The notes: generated by a model from the sequence alone, not told the origin. Numbered from the stretch's first letter, positions 25,937-34,914 are shown. The stretch is DNA of 64,000 bases from Croceimicrobium sp965279135 (GCA_965279135.1 OZ257133.1:1116001-1180000); one strand, 5' to 3'. Made by a program: numbers and translations.

Positions 25937-27343
25937 GGGAATCATGAAGTAGCTGTAAAAGCTAATTAAGATTATGCTGATTACATTAAATATCAAACCC
26001 GCTCGAGCCATATCCTTGGTTTTAAGGAAACCACTACTGTAAACAATCGCATTAGGTGGCGTAGCTACGGGAAACATAAATGCACAACTAGCGCCCAGGG
26101 TTAAAGGAATAGCCAAAAACCACGGGTCAAAGCCCAATTGCTGAGCAATGATAAATGCCACCGGAACAAATACGGAGACCAGGGCAACATTACTCATAAC
26201 TTCTGTAAGGAAAACCGCAAAGGCACAGATGAGCAGACTGATTACCAGCAGGGACTCCCAACCACTTCTTACCAACACTTCTGCAATGCTTTGAACCACT
26301 TCCGTTATTTCTAAGGCTTTCGCGAGACTTAGTCCACCACCAAATAAGAGGATGATATTCCACGGGAGTTTACCTAAATCCTTTTCCGTTAGAAGCGCCC
26401 GTTCCTTTTTTCCAGCTGGTATCAGAAATAAGGCAATCATTCCGGCAATTGCAATATTGGTATCACTAAGGTTTTCCAGCAGAGGAATATGATTCAATTG
26501 GGCGCGGAAAATCCATAAGATGGCCATTACCAGTAGAACCACGGCGACTCTTTTCTCGCTCGGAGTCATTTTTCCCAATTGCTGTAACTCAGCTTTTAGC
26601 ATGGGATCGATGCTATTCAGTTTTACTTCACGGGTTCGAAATAAGACTTTAGCCAGGATGTACCAGACAATAAAGAATAACACCAGGCTCAAGGGTAGAG
26701 CAAACAGCATCCAATTGGAAAAAGGAACTTCCATTTTAAGCACATTACTACTCAGACTAGCAAAAACCAAATTTGGAGGTGTTCCGATCAAAGTCGCCAT
26801 GCCTCCGATATTAGCAGCATAAGCGATTCCTAGCATTAAGGCAATTCCAAAATTTCGCGCTGCTTTTTCATCCTCAATTTTCTCTTCTAATAGCTGATAA
26901 AGACTTACCCCGATTGGTAGCATCATTACGGTAGTAGCGGTATTCGAAATCCACATGCTCAAGAGGGCGGTGGAAGCCATGGCACCCAATAGAATACGCT
27001 CAGGAGCGGCGCCACTTTTCAGTAATATATTGAGGGCAATGCGGCGATGGAGGTTCCATTTCTCAATGGAAAGGCCTAGTGCAAAACCACCCAGAAATAG
27101 AAAGATTATGGGATGTCCATACAGGGCTCCCACGCTTTTAGGATCAAGTATGCCTCCTAATGGGAAAAGAATCATTGGTAAAAGAGCCGTGACTCCTAAT
27201 GGAATCAAATTACTCATCCACCAGCTTAACATCCAGCCTAGAGTGGCGAGTACATAGGCCTGATCTCTTTCGAGGATGGGTAAGTTTAGGAGAACCAGGA
27301 AAAGGATCGGACCAAGGCTTAACAGAAGGAGGCGTTTCTTCAT
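25925..27343 (-). CDS. SLC13/DASS family sodium:anion symporter
   Basis: This 472-residue protein has about 11-12 membrane helices and the family's two signatures: SNTATTVMMLPIG in the first half and SNVALVSVFVPVAF plus PVATPPNAIVYSSG in the second. These correspond to the SNT/SNV substrate and sodium motifs of DASS carriers such as VcINDY and CitT. Likely substrates are C4-dicarboxylates, citrate, sulfate or related anions. It is a single gene, convergent with a secreted protein. Confidence 0.9.
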   Translation of the reverse strand: MKKRLLLLSLGPILFLVLLNLPILERDQAYVLATLGWMLSWWMSNLIPLGVTALLPMILFPLGGILDPKSVGALYGHPIIFLFLGGFALGLSIEKWNLHRRIALNILLKSGAAPERILLGAMASTALLSMWISNTATTVMMLPIGVSLYQLLEEKIEDEKAARNFGIALMLGIAYAANIGGMATLIGTPPNLVFASLSSNVLKMEVPFSNWMLFALPLSLVLFFIVWYILAKVLFRTREVKLNSIDPMLKAELQQLGKMTPSEKRVAVVLLVMAILWIFRAQLNHIPLLENLSDTNIAIAGMIALFLIPAGKKERALLTEKDLGKLPWNIILLFGGGLSLAKALEITEVVQSIAEVLVRSGWESLLVISLLICAFAVFLTEVMSNVALVSVFVPVAFIIAQQLGFDPWFLAIPLTLGASCAFMFPVATPPNAIVYSSGFLKTKDMARAGLIFNVISIILISFYSYFMIPLIF

Positions 27344-27444
27344 GCCGCCAATTTAAGCATACCCTTGATCTGATTTATTCACCGTTCTTCGAAAATCTTC
27401 GGGCTTGCCTTAGACTTTCCTTAAATTCGATACAAATTTTTTTT

Positions 27445-30210
27445 GTGCAGGGATTACCTCAAGGGATAGACTTGATTTACCGTTTTGATCCGCAAGGGAG
27501 AATTAGCTATTTGAACCACAAGGCCATGAGCACTTTTGGTTTGAATCCTGATGAGGTCATGGGTAAATCCTACCTTGATTTTGTCCATGTTGATTTTAGG
27601 GAAAAGGTTTCCGATTTCTATCAGAAACAGATCAAACTGAAGCAGGCCTCAAGTTACCTTGAGTTTCCTATGATCTCCGGTGAACGAGAGATTTGGATCG
27701 GGCAAAGCATTGAGCTGGTAATCCAGGATAATAGTGTTGTAGAGGTACTAGGAGTTGCCAGACCTATTAGTGAGCTAAAACAAGTTAAGGCCGAACTCGA
27801 AAAAAGTGATACGCACCTCATAGCCCTGATGGAGCATATTGATGCTGCAATTTTAATTGAGAATGAAGCCGGATTGGTGCAGTATGGGAATCAGAATTTT
27901 TGCGATTACTTCCGATTGTCAAAAGAGCCTGAAGAACTGAAAGGAATAGTTTGCGCCGATTTAGTAGCTGAGATAGCTCAATTAATTGATGATCCTGGCG
28001 CCTACATTGAAGAAAACAACAGTCTTTTAGCAAAGGGACAACTGAAGCGTTCAGAACGTATCTCTTTGAAGGATGAGAGGGTACTAGAGCGTGACTATAT
28101 TCCTATGAAATCGAATTCCGGTTTTGGAGGACATCTTTGGGTGTATAGGGATGTAACCTTAAGGTACCTTACCGAATTGGCCTTAAAGGAAAGCGAGAAG
28201 AAGTACCGCGAGGTAATTCAAAACATTGACCTTGGCCTTATGGAAGTTGATAATGAGGAGCGGATCATTTGGGCTAATGCCCCCTTCCTTAAAGCAACTG
28301 GACACGAACTGGACGACATCAAAGGTAGAGATGCTAAATCTGTCTTCTTAAAAGAAGAAGATCAACGCTTGCATCAGGAATTGTTAACCGAAACCCAGCA
28401 AAGAAGGGCTCAGGGGGAATTTAGCGCCTATGAACTTCCTATAAGGCATTCAAATGGTGATCGATTATGGATGATGATATCAGGAGCCGCGATCAAGGAT
28501 ATATCTGGAAATGTTGTAGGCTCCTTAGGTATTCATCATAATGTGAGTCAGCAGAAGGAACTGCAAGAGCAGTTGGAATACCGCAATAAGCTTCAGGAGA
28601 TACTGTTGGATTTGGCTAATGACCTGATTCTATTTAATCCTAATCGCGAAAGAGAAGTTATTCAAACGGCATTAGCCAGTATGGGTAGTTTCGTTCATGC
28701 CGATCGTGTTTACATTTTCGATTATAATCTGGAAAGAAATACAACCAGCAACACCTTTGAGTGGTGTGCATCCGGGGTAAGTCCTGAAATAGATAACCTT
28801 CAGGATGTTCCTTTAGAAGCAATTCCAGACTGGTATGATACCCATGCTCGTGGGGAGGCAATGGTCTATGATAAAGTTACCGATTTGCCAAAGGGTCACC
28901 CAGTGCGAGAAATTCTTGAGCCGCAGGGTATTAAATCCATAATTACCGTACCCATTATGGGCGACGGGATGTTACACGGATTTATTGGTTTTGATGCGGT
29001 GAAAGAACATAAAAGATGGACTGAAGATGAAACCGAACTTCTGGAGTTTATGGCGCAGATGTTGGCTGCTCATAATATAAGGCAGGACATTGCTAAAAAG
29101 CTGAGCGATAGTGAGTTTAGGATGCGTACGGTTTTGGAAAATGCTCTGGATGCCGTAATAACGATTAATGAAGAGGGGCACATTGAATCCTGGAACCGTC
29201 AAGCGGAGGAGATCTTTAAATATCGCGAGTCGGAAGTTTTGGGGAGTCCCCTTACCGGTAAGATAATTCCGGAAAAATTTGCCTCTGCACATGAACGAGG
29301 TATTGAGCACTTCATCAAGACGGGGGAAGGCCCGGTATTGAACAAAAGGATTGAGCTGATTGCCCATGATAAAGACATGCATCATTTCCCGGTAGAATTG
29401 AGCATCATTCCCTTTAAGGTAGATGATAAGTACTTCTTTTCCTCCTTTCTTCGAGATATCACCGCTCGGAAAAAGGCGGAGGAGGATATGAATATTGCAC
29501 TGGAGCAGCAAATGGAATTGGCCCGAATGAAATCAAGGCTTATTTCCATGGCATCACATGAGTTCCGTACTCCCTTAACCACGATTAAGGCAAATGCAGA
29601 AATGCTGGAGCTATGGACCCAAAAGCTCCCGAAAGAGCATAAGATAAAGGCCCTAAAGTATTTAGATCGTTTAGGACGAGAGACCAATCGACTTAGTAAT
29701 ATCATGACCGACATATTGGTTTTAGGCCGTTTGGAATCCGGAAGGATTAAGATTGATCGAAGGTCTTTGGATTTGGTTAACTTTTTAAAAGACCTGATTG
29801 ATCGCCACTGGAGTAACCAGAGCGACGGAAGGCACATAAGATTTGTTTTGGGAGGTGGTCCTAGATTAGTCAATATAGATCCGGAGCTTTTGGAGCATAT
29901 TGTTCAAAATTTGATTGATAACGCCTTTAAGTATTCTCAGGGTGCAGAAGAACCGGAACTGCATTTACAATATGGAGCAGATCAGGCTAGATTGAGCATT
30001 AGAGACCATGGCATTGGAGTACCCATAGCCGATAATGAGAAGATTTTTAATTCATTCTATCGCGCGGAAAACACGCATGGCATTCAAGGCAGTGGTATGG
30101 GTTTAGCCGTAGTAAAGCAGATGAGTGATATGCAAGGTTTGAATTTGCGATTTTACAGCAAGGAGGGGGAAGGTTCCGAGTTTGTAATCGATATACCCCT
30201 AACAAGTTGA
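27445..30210 (+). CDS. Soluble multi-PAS/GAF sensor histidine kinase
   Basis: The frame is open from 27199, but that part overlaps the DASS gene antisense and looks non-coding. The GTG at 27445 sits just before the first PAS domain, giving 921 residues. Domains in order: PAS (about 8-105), PAS (118-232), PAS (252-365), GAF (382-545), PAS (552-678), HisKA with SHEFRTPL (His705), and HATPase_c (about 808-920) with NLIDNAFKYS, RDHGIGVP and GSGMGLAV. No membrane helix is visible, so it should sense a cytoplasmic or diffusible signal. It is followed after 1 bp by its likely partner, a LytTR response regulator. Confidence 0.9.
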   Translation: MQGLPQGIDLIYRFDPQGRISYLNHKAMSTFGLNPDEVMGKSYLDFVHVDFREKVSDFYQKQIKLKQASSYLEFPMISGEREIWIGQSIELVIQDNSVVEVLGVARPISELKQVKAELEKSDTHLIALMEHIDAAILIENEAGLVQYGNQNFCDYFRLSKEPEELKGIVCADLVAEIAQLIDDPGAYIEENNSLLAKGQLKRSERISLKDERVLERDYIPMKSNSGFGGHLWVYRDVTLRYLTELALKESEKKYREVIQNIDLGLMEVDNEERIIWANAPFLKATGHELDDIKGRDAKSVFLKEEDQRLHQELLTETQQRRAQGEFSAYELPIRHSNGDRLWMMISGAAIKDISGNVVGSLGIHHNVSQQKELQEQLEYRNKLQEILLDLANDLILFNPNREREVIQTALASMGSFVHADRVYIFDYNLERNTTSNTFEWCASGVSPEIDNLQDVPLEAIPDWYDTHARGEAMVYDKVTDLPKGHPVREILEPQGIKSIITVPIMGDGMLHGFIGFDAVKEHKRWTEDETELLEFMAQMLAAHNIRQDIAKKLSDSEFRMRTVLENALDAVITINEEGHIESWNRQAEEIFKYRESEVLGSPLTGKIIPEKFASAHERGIEHFIKTGEGPVLNKRIELIAHDKDMHHFPVELSIIPFKVDDKYFFSSFLRDITARKKAEEDMNIALEQQMELARMKSRLISMASHEFRTPLTTIKANAEMLELWTQKLPKEHKIKALKYLDRLGRETNRLSNIMTDILVLGRLESGRIKIDRRSLDLVNFLKDLIDRHWSNQSDGRHIRFVLGGGPRLVNIDPELLEHIVQNLIDNAFKYSQGAEEPELHLQYGADQARLSIRDHGIGVPIADNEKIFNSFYRAENTHGIQGSGMGLAVVKQMSDMQGLNLRFYSKEGEGSEFVIDIPLTS

Positions 30211-30211
30211 T

Positions 30212-30943
30212 ATGGACCCACTAAAAATTGTGATTGTTGAAGACGAACCCATGATTGCAGAAACTCTTTCGGAGATGCTGGAATTATTGGATCATGAGGT
30301 GTTAAGCGTAGCGGAAAGTGGGGAAGAGGCAGTTATGCAACTCTTAGAGCAGGAGCCAGATTTACTTCTTTTGGATATTCAGTTAAAAGGCAAAATGGAT
30401 GGTGTCGAGCTTGCCCGGCTTATTCGTCAGAAATACAATATCCCTTTTATTTTCACTACAGCTTATGCAGATGAGGAAACCATCAATAGGGCTAAGGCAG
30501 AAGGCCCCTTTGGATACATTGTTAAGCCTTATGGCGTAAAGGATATTATGGCTGCTATTGAAGTAGCGATGTCGAATTATCGCCTTTTTGAAGAAATGCA
30601 GGCAAAAGAACCCGCCGCACCTATGCAAATTGATGATAACCTCTACATTAAGGTAGATCAGCGATTGGTTAAGATTTCGCAATCCGAAATTCTCTACGTT
30701 GAAGCAAAAGGAGATTATGTATTGATCAAAACCTCTTCAGACAGTTTCATCATCTATTCCACTCTAAAAAAAGTGGTAGATAAACTGGAAGCGCCAAACT
30801 TCCTCCAGGTACATCGCAGTTTTATGATAAACCTGGATAAGATCGACGATATTGAAGAGACGACTGTGAGTATTGGGAGCAAGGTGATTCCGGTAAGCCG
30901 TAGTAATCGCAGTGAACTTCTAAGTCGAATTCGAACCCTTTAA
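30212..30943 (+). CDS. LytTR-family response regulator
   Basis: This 243-residue DNA-binding regulator has a receiver domain (about residues 4-120) with acidic pocket EDE, phospho-acceptor Asp55 in LLLLDIQL, a conserved Thr in FTTAYA and Lys in IVKPYG. The C-terminal LytTR domain (about 140-240) contains ILYVEAKGDYV, FLQVHRSFMINL and VIPVSRS. Such regulators bind pairs of 9-bp direct repeats about one to two helical turns apart. It starts 1 bp after the kinase stop, so they form one two-component system. A direct repeat with suitable spacing lies just downstream. Confidence 0.92.
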   Translation: MDPLKIVIVEDEPMIAETLSEMLELLDHEVLSVAESGEEAVMQLLEQEPDLLLLDIQLKGKMDGVELARLIRQKYNIPFIFTTAYADEETINRAKAEGPFGYIVKPYGVKDIMAAIEVAMSNYRLFEEMQAKEPAAPMQIDDNLYIKVDQRLVKISQSEILYVEAKGDYVLIKTSSDSFIIYSTLKKVVDKLEAPNFLQVHRSFMINLDKIDDIEETTVSIGSKVIPVSRSNRSELLSRIRTL

Positions 30944-30945
30944 TT

Positions 30946-30978
30946 CATTCGTCGGGAATAATATTCCATTCGTCGGGA
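30946..30978. repeat. Direct repeat of 12 bp with 21-bp period (possible LytTR operator)
   Basis: CATTCGTCGGGA occurs at 30946-30957 and again at 30967-30978. A third partial TTCGTC follows at 30983-30988. The period matches the 21-22 bp spacing of LytTR-type sites. The repeat lies just after the regulator gene and about 50 bases before a promoter-like element of the next gene. Confidence 0.55.
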
Positions 30979-31026
30979 GCCCTTCGTCATCGGGCTAATT
31001 TTCTCAATATCGCCTTCGGTTCAAAA

Positions 31027-31034
31027 TACTTTAG
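31027..31034 (+). promoter_or_regulatory. Possible -7 element for the dehydrogenase-like gene
   Basis: TACTTTAG differs from TAnnTTTG at one position and lies 38 bases before the ATG at 31073, downstream of the direct repeats. Confidence 0.3.
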
Positions 31035-31072
31035 CATCATAGAATTACCCCAAAACGCTAAATGTATTTGCC

Positions 31073-31930
31073 ATGAACCGATACAACGAACTTGAATTAA
31101 AAGAGACCAGGATTGCGGTGTTAGGATTAAATACCGAAGGTCTTCGTTACGGATTAGATTTTGCCGGAAGGTTTCATACGGTACTTTATGATGAGGTACT
31201 ACCGCAAGATTTGAGATTAGAGGATTTCCTTTTAGGAAGAGGAATAGAAAGCGGTATTGATCAGAATTTGGTCCAACTAGGTCATAGTGAAAGCGACCTG
31301 CGCTCAGCTGGTGTTTTCTATCTAAATGGCCTAAGCAGTTCAGTGATGGACTGGGAAAGTATAAAGCGCACTGCTACGATAATTGGTAAGTCAATATCTG
31401 TAGGTGATTGGATAATCCTAGGTCCTCATATAGATCCAGATTTAGCGGAGGTTGTTTTGCTTGATATTATTGAGCGGCGCAGCGGATTGAAACTAGGAGT
31501 GGGCTTTGAGATGGCCTTTCATCCTAATGCCGTTGGCTCTCACAATTTCGCCAATATGGGCAATGAAATGAAGATGTCGCATAATCTAATCATAGATCAT
31601 GTTGAGCGCATTCTAAGCATACGCAGAGGTGGTAGAGACTTTGGCAGCAGTCAATTGAATTATAAAAACCTTGAAGCCGAGCTCCTCGGTATACGAGATA
31701 AGGTGCGCGAGTTGTGGATTCCTATGCTCAATGGAATGACTCGGGAGACCTTTCAAGAATTTTTCGATCTATCGGTAAACAATGGATTTTTAGATGTTTA
31801 TAGCCATTTGCGCTTATCAACTGAGAGCAAAGTGAATTGGCGACGTTTTTTTGGCTTAGTCCTTCAATTCGGGGTTAGGAAGGAATTGGAGGACCTAATA
31901 ATCATGGATCAACATTTAAAAGCAGTTTAA
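31073..31930 (+). CDS. Degenerate nucleotide-sugar-dehydrogenase-like protein of unknown function
   Basis: The first 160 of 285 residues follow the N-terminal Rossmann domain of UDP-glucose/GDP-mannose dehydrogenases: RIAVLGLNTEGLRYGLDF at the dinucleotide fold, an SESDLRSAGVF strand, a helix with IGKSISVGDWIILG, and SGLKLGVGFEMAFHP. The glycine motif is altered (GLNTEG instead of GLGYVG), and the usual STVYPG-type segment reads GPHIDPD. The central helix and the C-terminal domain with the catalytic Cys are missing. The remaining 120 residues are helical and unlike any family I know. Probably not an active dehydrogenase. Confidence 0.6.
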   Translation: MNRYNELELKETRIAVLGLNTEGLRYGLDFAGRFHTVLYDEVLPQDLRLEDFLLGRGIESGIDQNLVQLGHSESDLRSAGVFYLNGLSSSVMDWESIKRTATIIGKSISVGDWIILGPHIDPDLAEVVLLDIIERRSGLKLGVGFEMAFHPNAVGSHNFANMGNEMKMSHNLIIDHVERILSIRRGGRDFGSSQLNYKNLEAELLGIRDKVRELWIPMLNGMTRETFQEFFDLSVNNGFLDVYSHLRLSTESKVNWRRFFGLVLQFGVRKELEDLIIMDQHLKAV

Positions 31931-31934
31931 ATTT

Positions 31935-31999
31935 CTCAGGAGGAGAAGGAAGGGTGGGTGTTAATATAGACACCCCTCCGAGAAAACTTCGGTTTTCTC
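31935..31999 (+). other. Two adjacent RNA hairpins, possible structured 3'UTR or small RNA
   Basis: GGGTGT (31956-31961) pairs with ACACCC (31970-31975). An outer arm, CTC-A-GGAG (31935-31942), can pair with CTCCGAG (31976-31982). Overlapping its end, GAGAAAAC (31980-31987) pairs perfectly with GTTTTCTC (31992-31999) around a TTCG tetraloop closed by C-G, which is among the most stable RNA loops. The group begins 5 bases after the stop of the previous gene. Confidence 0.5.
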
Positions 32000-32003
32000 A
32001 AAA

Positions 32004-32033
32004 AGTCGGTGCGGGGGAGGCACCGGCTTTTTT
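32004..32033 (+). terminator. Rho-independent terminator (plus strand)
   Basis: AGTCGGTGC pairs with GCACCGGCT (one G-T wobble) around loop GGGGGAG and is followed by six T. It would end transcription of the dehydrogenase-like gene, or of a small RNA spanning the hairpins just before it. Confidence 0.8.
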
Positions 32034-32041
32034 AAAACAAA

Positions 32042-32094
32042 CTTCCTGTACGTCCCCCAACACAGGAAGAACAGGGCGGCCTTAGGGTCGCCCT
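32042..32094. repeat. Two further inverted repeats between terminators
   Basis: CTTCCTGT (32042-32049) pairs with ACAGGAAG (32062-32069) around a 12-base loop containing CCCCC. AGGGCGGCC (32073-32081) pairs with GGTCGCCCT (32086-32094) around a 4-base loop. Neither has a T-run on the plus strand. The CCCCC loop is complementary to the GGGGG loop of the preceding terminator hairpin. Confidence 0.65.
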
Positions 32095-32107
32095 ATTTGC
32101 ATAAAAA

Positions 32108-32128
32108 AAGGACCGCATTGCGGTCCTT
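32108..32128 (-). terminator. clpC: Rho-independent terminator for clpC
   Basis: AAGGACCGC and GCGGTCCTT form a perfect 9-bp stem with a 3-base loop. Read on the minus strand it is followed by a run of T (plus-strand A-run at 32103-32109). It lies 20 bases past the clpC stop. Confidence 0.85.
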
Positions 32129-32148
32129 ATATTCTTTTTGAAAAATAT

Positions 32149-34728
32149 CTAGGCGTCTTTTTCCGGATCACCTTCTATTTCTTGCTCTTGCTTCTGGACT
32201 TCTACTAAAATCTCCTTCTCTTCGCCATCTTCCTTAAGGCTGATCTTAATAGTATCTCCTTCTTCGATCTCAGAATTGATGATTTGCTCCGCAAGAGGGT
32301 CCTCTACATATTTTTGAATCGCCCGAGTTAGAGGGCGAGCACCAAACTTCTCATCAAAACCTTTATCAGCAATGTAAAGCTTGGCCTCCTCGTTCATTTC
32401 AACTCCATAACCCAGGTCATTGATTCGCAAATAGAGTTTGCGTAATTCAATATCAATAATCTTAACGATGTTTTCCTTAGTCAGGCTATTGAATAGAATC
32501 ACATCATCAATACGATTCAGGAATTCCGGAGCAAAGGCACGTTTCAGAGCAGTTTGAATTACTCCTTTTTCCAAGTCTCCTTTTCCCATCTCTCGTGCTG
32601 CTGTCCCAAATCCTACACCAGTACCAAAATCCTTCAATTTACTGGTACCAATATTTGAAGTCATAATGATAATGGTATTCTTAAAGTCGACTTTACGACC
32701 TAAGCTATCGGTCATATGACCATCATCAAGAGCCTGTAAGAGTAGATTAAATACATCTGGGTGAGCCTTTTCTATTTCATCCAGTAACACTACAGAATAA
32801 GGCTTGCGACGCACCTTTTCGGTAAGCTGCCCACCTTCTTCATAACCTACATATCCAGGAGGAGCTCCTACCAATCTGCTAACCGCAAATTTTTCCATGT
32901 ATTCACTCATATCAACCCGAACCAGATTCTCTTCACTATCGAAAAGAGACTTTGCTAATTCTTTGGCCAATTGTGTTTTACCAACTCCCGTAGGGCCGAG
33001 GAATATGAAGGATCCAATAGGTTTCTTGGGATCTTTTAATCCTGCGCGATTCCGCTGAATGGCTTTAACAATTTTGTCAACTGCTTCATCCTGACCAATG
33101 ATATCTTTTTTCATATCATTAGCCATCGTAGAAAGACGGTTGCTTTCTTGCTGAGCGACACGCTGAACCGGGATTCCGGTCATCATAGCCACTACTTCAG
33201 CTACATTTTCCTCGCTTACCGTTTCACGATTTTTCTTAACCTCTTCCTCCCAGCGTGCCTGAGCTTCTTGAAGTTGGTTTTCAATGTTCTTCTCATCATC
33301 TCTCAAGCGGGCAGCTTCCTCGTATTTCTGCTTCTTTACCACTTGGATTTTCTGAGCGCGAATATCCTCTAACCTTTTCTCCAGATCCATAACCTCTTTT
33401 GGTACATGGATAGATGTAATATGTACCCTTGATCCAGCTTCGTCTAAAGCATCTATCGCCTTATCTGGTAAATGTCGATCAGTAACATAGCGAGCAGTTA
33501 GCGATACACAGGCCTTTAAAGCTTCCTCGGTATAGTTAACATTATGGTGCTCCTCGTAACGATCCTTAATGTTTTTAAGGATTTGAAGTGTTTCTTCCGG
33601 ATTGGTGGGGTCTACCATTACCTTTTGGAAACGACGCTCAAGGGCTCCATCTTTCTCAATATGCTGTCGATATTCATCAAGAGTTGTTGCTCCAATACAT
33701 TGAATCTCACCTCTTGCCAAGGCCGGTTTGAACATATTACTGGCATCTAAGGAACCAGTTGCTCCACCTGCTCCTACAATGGTATGCAACTCATCAATGA
33801 AGAGAATGATATCTTCATTTTTCTCCAATTCGTTCATCAGAGCCTTCATGCGCTCTTCGAATTGTCCACGGTATTTTGTTCCTGCTACCAATGAGGCAAG
33901 ATCCAAGGAAACAACGCGCTTATCAAAAAGCACCCTTGACACTTTGCGTTTAATGATTCTTAAGGCTAAGCCTTCTGCAATTGCAGACTTACCAACACCA
34001 GGATCACCAATCAACAGAGGGTTGTTTTTCTTTCTTCGGGAAAGAATTTGGGAAACTCTTTCAATCTCTTTTTCACGACCTACAACAGGGTCTAGTTTTC
34101 CCTCTTCCGCCATCTTAGTGAGATCACGACCAAAGTTGTCTAGCACTGGTGTTTTGGTTTTACCTTCCGATTTTGGTTTTCCACTGCCTCCGCCATATCG
34201 ACTTCCTTCGTTGCCTGAGCCTGCAAATTCGTCATCTTCATCTCGGTAGGAGCTTTCACTGCGTGGACTTTTATCCTGGTCCCATTCACCGTCGAACATA
34301 GTTTGGTATTCTACTTTTACACTATCGTAGTCAATATCGTATTTACGTAAGATGCGCGAAACAGGATCGTCGTCATTGCGAAGAATACAGAGTAGTAAAT
34401 GACTGGTACGGATCGTACTCGATCCAAAAAGCTTAGCTTCTAAAAATGTGGTTTTCAAGGCTTTTTCAGCCTGACGCGTCAAAGGAAGGTGTTTCTTGGT
34501 GCTTACCTGACCCGAAACATTTGGGGCACTTATGGCTTCAATTTGCCGGCGGAAATTAGCTACTTCCACCCCTAGGTCCTCAAGAATTTTTATTGCTGAA
34601 CCTTCGCCTTCGCGAATCAGTCCTAGCATTAAATGTTCGGTACCTATATAATCATGTCCCAAGCGAATAGCTTCCTCTTTGCTATAACTAATCACGTCTT
34701 TAACACGTGGGGAAAAATTCTCATCCAT
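32149..34728 (-). CDS. clpC: ClpC-type AAA+ unfoldase (ATP-dependent Clp protease ATP-binding subunit)
   Basis: This 859-residue unfoldase feeds substrates to ClpP. It has an N-terminal double Clp-N domain (about residues 1-145), a charged linker with a Gly/Ser stretch (about 155-190), AAA-1 with Walker A GDPGVGKS, a middle domain with a UVR-like helix (KKQKYEEAARLRDDEKNI), AAA-2 with GPTGVGKT and a C-terminal small domain ending in acidic residues. The middle region and the tandem N-domain separate it from ClpA and ClpB. It is a single gene with its own promoter and terminator, divergent from gyrA. Confidence 0.95.
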   Translation of the reverse strand: MDENFSPRVKDVISYSKEEAIRLGHDYIGTEHLMLGLIREGEGSAIKILEDLGVEVANFRRQIEAISAPNVSGQVSTKKHLPLTRQAEKALKTTFLEAKLFGSSTIRTSHLLLCILRNDDDPVSRILRKYDIDYDSVKVEYQTMFDGEWDQDKSPRSESSYRDEDDEFAGSGNEGSRYGGGSGKPKSEGKTKTPVLDNFGRDLTKMAEEGKLDPVVGREKEIERVSQILSRRKKNNPLLIGDPGVGKSAIAEGLALRIIKRKVSRVLFDKRVVSLDLASLVAGTKYRGQFEERMKALMNELEKNEDIILFIDELHTIVGAGGATGSLDASNMFKPALARGEIQCIGATTLDEYRQHIEKDGALERRFQKVMVDPTNPEETLQILKNIKDRYEEHHNVNYTEEALKACVSLTARYVTDRHLPDKAIDALDEAGSRVHITSIHVPKEVMDLEKRLEDIRAQKIQVVKKQKYEEAARLRDDEKNIENQLQEAQARWEEEVKKNRETVSEENVAEVVAMMTGIPVQRVAQQESNRLSTMANDMKKDIIGQDEAVDKIVKAIQRNRAGLKDPKKPIGSFIFLGPTGVGKTQLAKELAKSLFDSEENLVRVDMSEYMEKFAVSRLVGAPPGYVGYEEGGQLTEKVRRKPYSVVLLDEIEKAHPDVFNLLLQALDDGHMTDSLGRKVDFKNTIIIMTSNIGTSKLKDFGTGVGFGTAAREMGKGDLEKGVIQTALKRAFAPEFLNRIDDVILFNSLTKENIVKIIDIELRKLYLRINDLGYGVEMNEEAKLYIADKGFDEKFGARPLTRAIQKYVEDPLAEQIINSEIEEGDTIKISLKEDGEEKEILVEVQKQEQEIEGDPEKDA

Positions 34729-34795
34729 AATTCAATCTCAGAAATATTCTGTTGAGGGAAGGTACTAAGATTATGCCATTAGTACAGCCCTCAAT

Positions 34796-34828
34796 CAAAA
34801 GTACTTTTTAGGGAATAGCGACCTTCAA
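34796..34828 (-). promoter_or_regulatory. clpC: Promoter of clpC (TTG-N22-TAnnTTTG)
   Basis: On the minus strand TTG (34826-34828) and TACTTTTG (34796-34803) are 22 bases apart, a full match to the Bacteroidota housekeeping promoter. The ATG follows 67 bases downstream. Confidence 0.7.
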
Positions 34829-34914
34829 TATTAAGCCTGTTTTATCAACATCAATGGTCTCAAATTGTGAGTAAAATTAGGGTCTTCGGGCGCTGAGCCC
34901 CCCTTTCATAAAGT

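Noticed and set aside
27199..27444. N-terminal extension of the histidine kinase
   Set aside because: The frame is open but overlaps the DASS transporter gene on the other strand and reads as random sequence. The PAS domain begins right after GTG 27445.
30976..30995. AGCCC/GGGCT hairpin with short T stretch as the regulator's terminator
   Set aside because: The stem is only 5 bp and the T-run is interrupted; too weak to call, although some termination here is possible.
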